From Alkalihalophilus pseudofirmus OF4 (GTDB lineage: Bacteria > Bacillota > Bacilli > Bacillales > Bacillaceae_D): a stretch of 64,000 nt of DNA. The stretch is taken from assembly GCF_000005825.2 (NCBI RefSeq), contig NC_013791.2, positions 2,790,001-2,854,000 of the forward strand, in the 5' to 3' direction. The first letter of the stretch is position 1, and each line of letters starts with the position of its first letter. A program made the translations under genes and the position numbers. Under the pieces are notes generated by a model. That model did not search any database. It was not told the DNA's origin and was given only the letters and a program-made list of their open reading frames with translations. Below, in pieces: positions 60,555 through 64,000 of this stretch.

Positions 60555-61538
60555 TTACTTCGTTTCTTGAAGCCAGCGCGCCACATCTTTTGCATGGTAC
60601 GTTAAAATAAGGTCAGCTCCAGCACGCTTCATGCTCGTCATCTTCTCTAGGACAATGGCTTTCTCATCCACCCAGCCGTTTTGACTAGCTGCTTTAACCA
60701 TCGAGTATTCCCCGCTAACATTATACGCAACTACAGGATAGCCTGAATGGTCTTTCACTTCACGAATCACATCTAAATAAGAAAGGGCCGGTTTAACAAT
60801 GAGAAAATCTGCTCCTTCTTCCATATCAGACTGTGCCTCACGCAGGGCTTCTAGTCTGTTTGCAGGGTCCATTTGATACGTTTTACGGTCTCCGAACTTA
60901 GGTGAACTGTGAGCTGCGTCACGGAAAGGTCCGTAAAATGCTGAAGCGTATTTAACGGAGTAAGCCATGATCGGTACATCATGGTACCCTGCTTCATCTA
61001 GTCCGTGGCGGATCGCTGCAACGAACCCGTCCATCATATTAGAAGGTGCAATAATATCTGCTCCTGCCTCTGCTTGCGAAACAGCCGTTTTGGCTAGTAG
61101 ATCCAGAGTTGGATCATTTAAGATCTTCCCATCTTCAATCACTCCGCAATGGCCATGATCTGTAAATTGGCACAGACAAGTATCCGCAATGACAGTCAAA
61201 TCCGGATGGTTTGATTTAATTTGACGAATCGCTTTTTGGACGATTCCGTGATCATGATAAGCAGATGTGCCGACTCCATCTTTTACATCTGGCACACCAA
61301 ACACGATGATCGACGGGATGCCAAGGGCTGCTACTTCCTCTACTTCGGCATCAACAAGATCAAGTGACCACTGATAGACACCAGGCATTGAGTTTACTTC
61401 ATTCTTAACACCTTCGCCCTCTGTAACAAAAATTGGGTAAATGAGGTCATCTGCTCTTACATGCGTTTCTCGGACCATGCGGCGAACACTATCTGAAATG
61501 CGCAGACGGCGGTGACGATTAAATTCTACATGCTTCAT
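60555..61538 (-). CDS. hemB: HemB, porphobilinogen synthase
   Basis: Condenses two 5-aminolevulinates. Schiff-base lysines lie in [18 protein letters not shown] and [11 protein letters not shown]. The Cys-rich zinc site [17 protein letters not shown] is present, marking the zinc-dependent type. Length 327 is normal. The start overlaps the hemD stop by four bases. Confidence 0.98.
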   Translation of the reverse strand: MKHVEFNRHRRLRISDSVRRMVRETHVRADDLIYPIFVTEGEGVKNEVNSMPGVYQWSLDLVDAEVEEVAALGIPSIIVFGVPDVKDGVGTSAYHDHGIVQKAIRQIKSNHPDLTVIADTCLCQFTDHGHCGVIEDGKILNDPTLDLLAKTAVSQAEAGADIIAPSNMMDGFVAAIRHGLDEAGYHDVPIMAYSVKYASAFYGPFRDAAHSSPKFGDRKTYQMDPANRLEALREAQSDMEEGADFLIVKPALSYLDVIREVKDHSGYPVVAYNVSGEYSMVKAASQNGWVDEKAIVLEKMTSMKRAGADLILTYHAKDVARWLQETK

Positions 61539-62323
61539 ACCTTTTTGGCCTCCTTATAATAGGTAATGATCGCTTCAATTAAACCTTCTATTGTGTATGT
61601 ACTAGCTGTTATATCTACGTTTAAATGATACTCTGTTGCCGTTTTTTCTGCAATCGGACCAATACAAGCAATCTTAGCATCCTTAAAAGGCTCTTCTATT
61701 CTAAGCTCAAGAAGAACCTGAGCAAAATGTCTAACCGCAGATGAGCTTGTAAACGTAATGACATCTATAGCCTGGCCGCTTTTTATAAAAGCTCTAAACT
61801 GATCTTTAGCTTCAGGCGGACAGACCGTTTCGTATATGGTAAGGTCTGAAACTTCAATCCCAGCCTTTTCGAGCTCTTTTGGCAATAGAGTGCGTCCTAG
61901 GTTTCCTCTAGGCATTAGAATCTTCTCACCAGCAGTGATATGTGTGGTTAATGTTACTGCTAAATCTTCTGCTACATAACGGTCAGGCAGCAGATCTGCT
62001 TTTAATCCGTATTCATCTAATACGGCTTCTGTTTTTTCACCTACTACCGCAATACGTGCTTTCAATGAGGATGGTAAATGCCTTTTTTTAAATTCCTCTA
62101 AGAAAAAACGTACCCCGTTCGCGCTAGTAAACACAAGCCAATCAAATTCATTTATGTACGTAATGGCTTTCTCAAGCTGATCACTCTTGACTGGCTGAAA
62201 TAAGAGAAGCGGAATTATATGAGAAATTCCGCCTGCCTCCTCGATTTGGTTAATGAATGGTTCAGCTTGATCTTTTGCACGTGTTACAAGGACATGTTTA
62301 CCCGACAGTGCATTTGTAGCCAT
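61535..62323 (-). CDS. hemD: HemD, uroporphyrinogen-III synthase
   Basis: Closes and inverts ring D of hydroxymethylbilane. The sequence is divergent, as usual for the family. [23 protein letters not shown] at the N-terminus, [14 protein letters not shown] near 70 and [14 protein letters not shown] near 175 are the typical blocks. It shares its start with the hemC stop (one-base overlap) and overlaps hemB by four bases. Confidence 0.95.
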   Translation of the reverse strand: MATNALSGKHVLVTRAKDQAEPFINQIEEAGGISHIIPLLLFQPVKSDQLEKAITYINEFDWLVFTSANGVRFFLEEFKKRHLPSSLKARIAVVGEKTEAVLDEYGLKADLLPDRYVAEDLAVTLTTHITAGEKILMPRGNLGRTLLPKELEKAGIEVSDLTIYETVCPPEAKDQFRAFIKSGQAIDVITFTSSSAVRHFAQVLLELRIEEPFKDAKIACIGPIAEKTATEYHLNVDITASTYTIEGLIEAIITYYKEAKKV

Positions 62324-63255
62324 TATGCGTCCAGCTCACGTTTTACTTTATCTAAAATTTCTTTAGCCCCTTTTTCAAGAAGGCGCTCTGAGACTTCTTC
62401 GCCCACTTTGACAGGATCCTGTCCAACTACAGTGTCTTTTAGGATCGTCTTACCATCAGGCGAGCCCACTAGTGCTGTAAGAGAAACCTGCCCGTCTTCC
62501 TGCATCGTTGCATATCCGGCAATCGGTACTTGGCACCCGCCTTCCATCTTGTGCAAGAACGTTCGCTCTGCTGTAACTGTAAGAGCTGTTGCTTCATCAT
62601 TTAACTTTTGAATTAACTCAATCACTTCTTGGTCATCACTGCGGCATTCAAGTCCTAGTGCCCCTTGACCTACAGCAGGTACACACATTTCAGGCTCTAA
62701 ATACTCCGTTACTAGCTCCTCTGAGTAGCCTAAACGATTAAGTCCAGCTGCTGCTAAAATAATTGCAGAGAAATCCTCTTCTTTTAATTTACGTAAACGA
62801 GTTTCAACATTCCCTCTGATCCATTTCACTTCTAGATCAGGACGCTCTGCTAACAACTGAGCAGAACGACGAAGGCTGCTTGTCCCAACAATCGCCCCGC
62901 TAGGCAAGTCTTTTAATTTAACATGATCAAGAGAAATAAATGCATCACGTGCATCTTCACGTTCAGTAATTGCTGCTAATGAAAAGCCTTCTGGCATAAC
63001 AGACGGGACATCCTTCATAGAGTGTACAGCAATGTCAATCTCTTTATTTTCAAGTGCCTGCTCAATCTCTTTTACAAAGAGACCTTTTCCGCCTACTTTT
63101 GAGAGAGTGACATCAAGAATTCGATCTCCTTTTGTGACAATCTTCTTCACTTCAAAGTTGTAAGGCACTTCTTTTTTCTTTAATTGATTGATAACCCAAT
63201 CTGTTTGGGTTAATGCTAAATTACTGCGGCGTGAACCAATAACAATCGTACGCAT
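62323..63255 (-). CDS. hemC: HemC, hydroxymethylbilane synthase
   Basis: Polymerises four porphobilinogens on a dipyrromethane cofactor attached to Cys in [11 protein letters not shown] near 240. [16 protein letters not shown] at the start and [32 protein letters not shown] are conserved. I start at the ATG at 63255 (310 residues), eight bases after GGAGG; the open frame begins five codons earlier inside that site. Confidence 0.98.
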   Translation of the reverse strand: MRTIVIGSRRSNLALTQTDWVINQLKKKEVPYNFEVKKIVTKGDRILDVTLSKVGGKGLFVKEIEQALENKEIDIAVHSMKDVPSVMPEGFSLAAITEREDARDAFISLDHVKLKDLPSGAIVGTSSLRRSAQLLAERPDLEVKWIRGNVETRLRKLKEEDFSAIILAAAGLNRLGYSEELVTEYLEPEMCVPAVGQGALGLECRSDDQEVIELIQKLNDEATALTVTAERTFLHKMEGGCQVPIAGYATMQEDGQVSLTALVGSPDGKTILKDTVVGQDPVKVGEEVSERLLEKGAKEILDKVKRELDA

Positions 63256-63329
63256 TTCATAAACCTCCAATTAATACACCGGTCAAGTATTATGATAGGA
63301 TCATATGAGCAGAACCTGTAAAAAATTAG

Positions 63330-64000
63330 TTACACCCATAAATGAAACTCTGAATATTGACCAGATAAGAAATAGTTAATTAATAGTAATAAAAAGCATG
63401 CTATATTTAGCAATGCCATATTGTATCCTCGCACGTAGTGAACAGCTCGCTGATAGAGATAAACCGCATAAGCCGCTAACACGATCAATGAGCTGATGAC
63501 TTTTGCATCCATTAATGGAATAAAGCCAAACTGACTGTATGCCCACACAAAACCGAGGATTAAGCCAATTAAAAAAAATGGGAAAGCAAAGATCGTCATT
63601 CGATTAGCGAGTGTATCAAGATTTGTTAAGGAACCAAACCGCACTAACCGTTTTCCCCACAGTTTTTTCTTCAGCATTTGATGTTGGATGACATACATAA
63701 TAGAAAAAGCAAATGATAAAGTAAAAGCTGCATACGACAGAAGGATAATGGTAATATGAATAATTAACAGCTCAGATACAAGCAGCGTGTAAAGAGATTC
63801 TGGGATCCCGCTGTCTCCTACAAATAAACTGAATGCCATCATACTAAAGCCAATCACATTGGTGAAGAACACAAGAAAATCGACTCTAAAGTACCAGTTA
63901 ATTAACAACGATAAACTAACAACAACCCATGCATAAAAAAAGAGCCCTTCAAACGGGGTAATTAACGGCAATCGATTTAACTCAAATGCTCGGTACACGA
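63330..64000 (-). CDS. hemX: HemX, membrane protein of the hem operon (partial, runs off the window)
   Basis: At least seven hydrophobic helices (CcsA/cytochrome c assembly-like). In B. subtilis HemX lowers the cellular level of HemA (glutamyl-tRNA reductase). The frame is open to the right edge and the apparent first Met is an internal GTG valine, so the N-terminus lies beyond 64000. It is 74 bases ahead of hemC in the expected order hemA-hemX-hemC-hemD-hemB-hemL. Confidence 0.93.
   Translation of the reverse strand, partial: VYRAFELNRLPLITPFEGLFFYAWVVVSLSLLINWYFRVDFLVFFTNVIGFSMMAFSLFVGDSGIPESLYTLLVSELLIIHITIILLSYAAFTLSFAFSIMYVIQHQMLKKKLWGKRLVRFGSLTNLDTLANRMTIFAFPFFLIGLILGFVWAYSQFGFIPLMDAKVISSLIVLAAYAVYLYQRAVHYVRGYNMALLNIACFLLLLINYFLSGQYSEFHLWV

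Overview
The window is a low-GC Gram-positive chromosome segment from an endospore-forming Bacillaceae. Sporulation genes (spoIVFA, spoIVFB, spoIIB, spoVID, ysxE) and Bacillus-type gene order show this: hemX-C-D-B-L / spoVID / ysxE / valS / folC / comC-type peptidase / spoIIB / maf / radC / mreBCD / minCD, then spoIVFAB / rplU-prp-rpmA. An RNase E/G-family gene and a full type IV pilus operon, neither found in B. subtilis 168, suggest another lineage, perhaps alkaliphile-like. That last point is inference; the species cannot be read from the sequence.

Left part (1-8.3 kb): the pst phosphate-uptake operon under a clear PHO box, a chemoreceptor, and metE with an acyl-CoA thioesterase. metE sits behind a cobalamin riboswitch. 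A repeat island of degenerate palindromic elements follows. From 8.3 to 16.2 kb lie mgtE behind an Mg2+-sensing M-box, an arsenic operon (arsR-arsB-arsC-arsD-arsA), and a divergent second arsenic unit (ArsR-type sensor, ArsP-type permease, 38-residue Cys-Cys peptide). The second unit carries four matching 16-bp operator-like palindromes. From 16.2 to 18.2 kb an IS110/IS1111-type insertion sequence has split a MITE-like palindromic repeat. Its 3' non-coding end encodes a structured RNA whose two loop segments match the two halves of the split target, i.e. a readable bridge-RNA guide.

Middle (18-38 kb): an MBL-fold hydrolase, an amidohydrolase, a PHO-box-controlled Na/Pi transporter, ribosomal genes L21/L27 with the L27-processing protease Prp, RNase G, the SpoIVF sporulation protease pair, and a molybdenum cofactor cluster (mobA, moaD, moaE, mobB, moeA, moaB, moaC; no moaA). 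The cofactor cluster lies between minD and spoIVFA, which are adjacent in B. subtilis. An octanucleotide microsatellite abuts the moeA ribosome binding site. Then come minCD, mreBCD, radC and maf.

Right part (38-64 kb): spoIIB, then a roughly 10-kb type IV pilus operon (pilB, pilT, pilC, pilin, pilD, pilM, pilN, pilO, plus a VanW/G5 protein and an acidic membrane protein of unknown function). The pilin has its own promoter followed by what reads as a class-II cyclic-di-GMP riboswitch with a terminator, so pilus production is probably gated by c-di-GMP. folC, valS with a valine T-box, spore-coat genes and the hem biosynthesis operon complete the window. At least five cis-acting leader RNAs (B12, M-box, c-di-GMP-II, T-box, L21 leader) and a transposon-encoded guide RNA make this an RNA-regulation-rich stretch.
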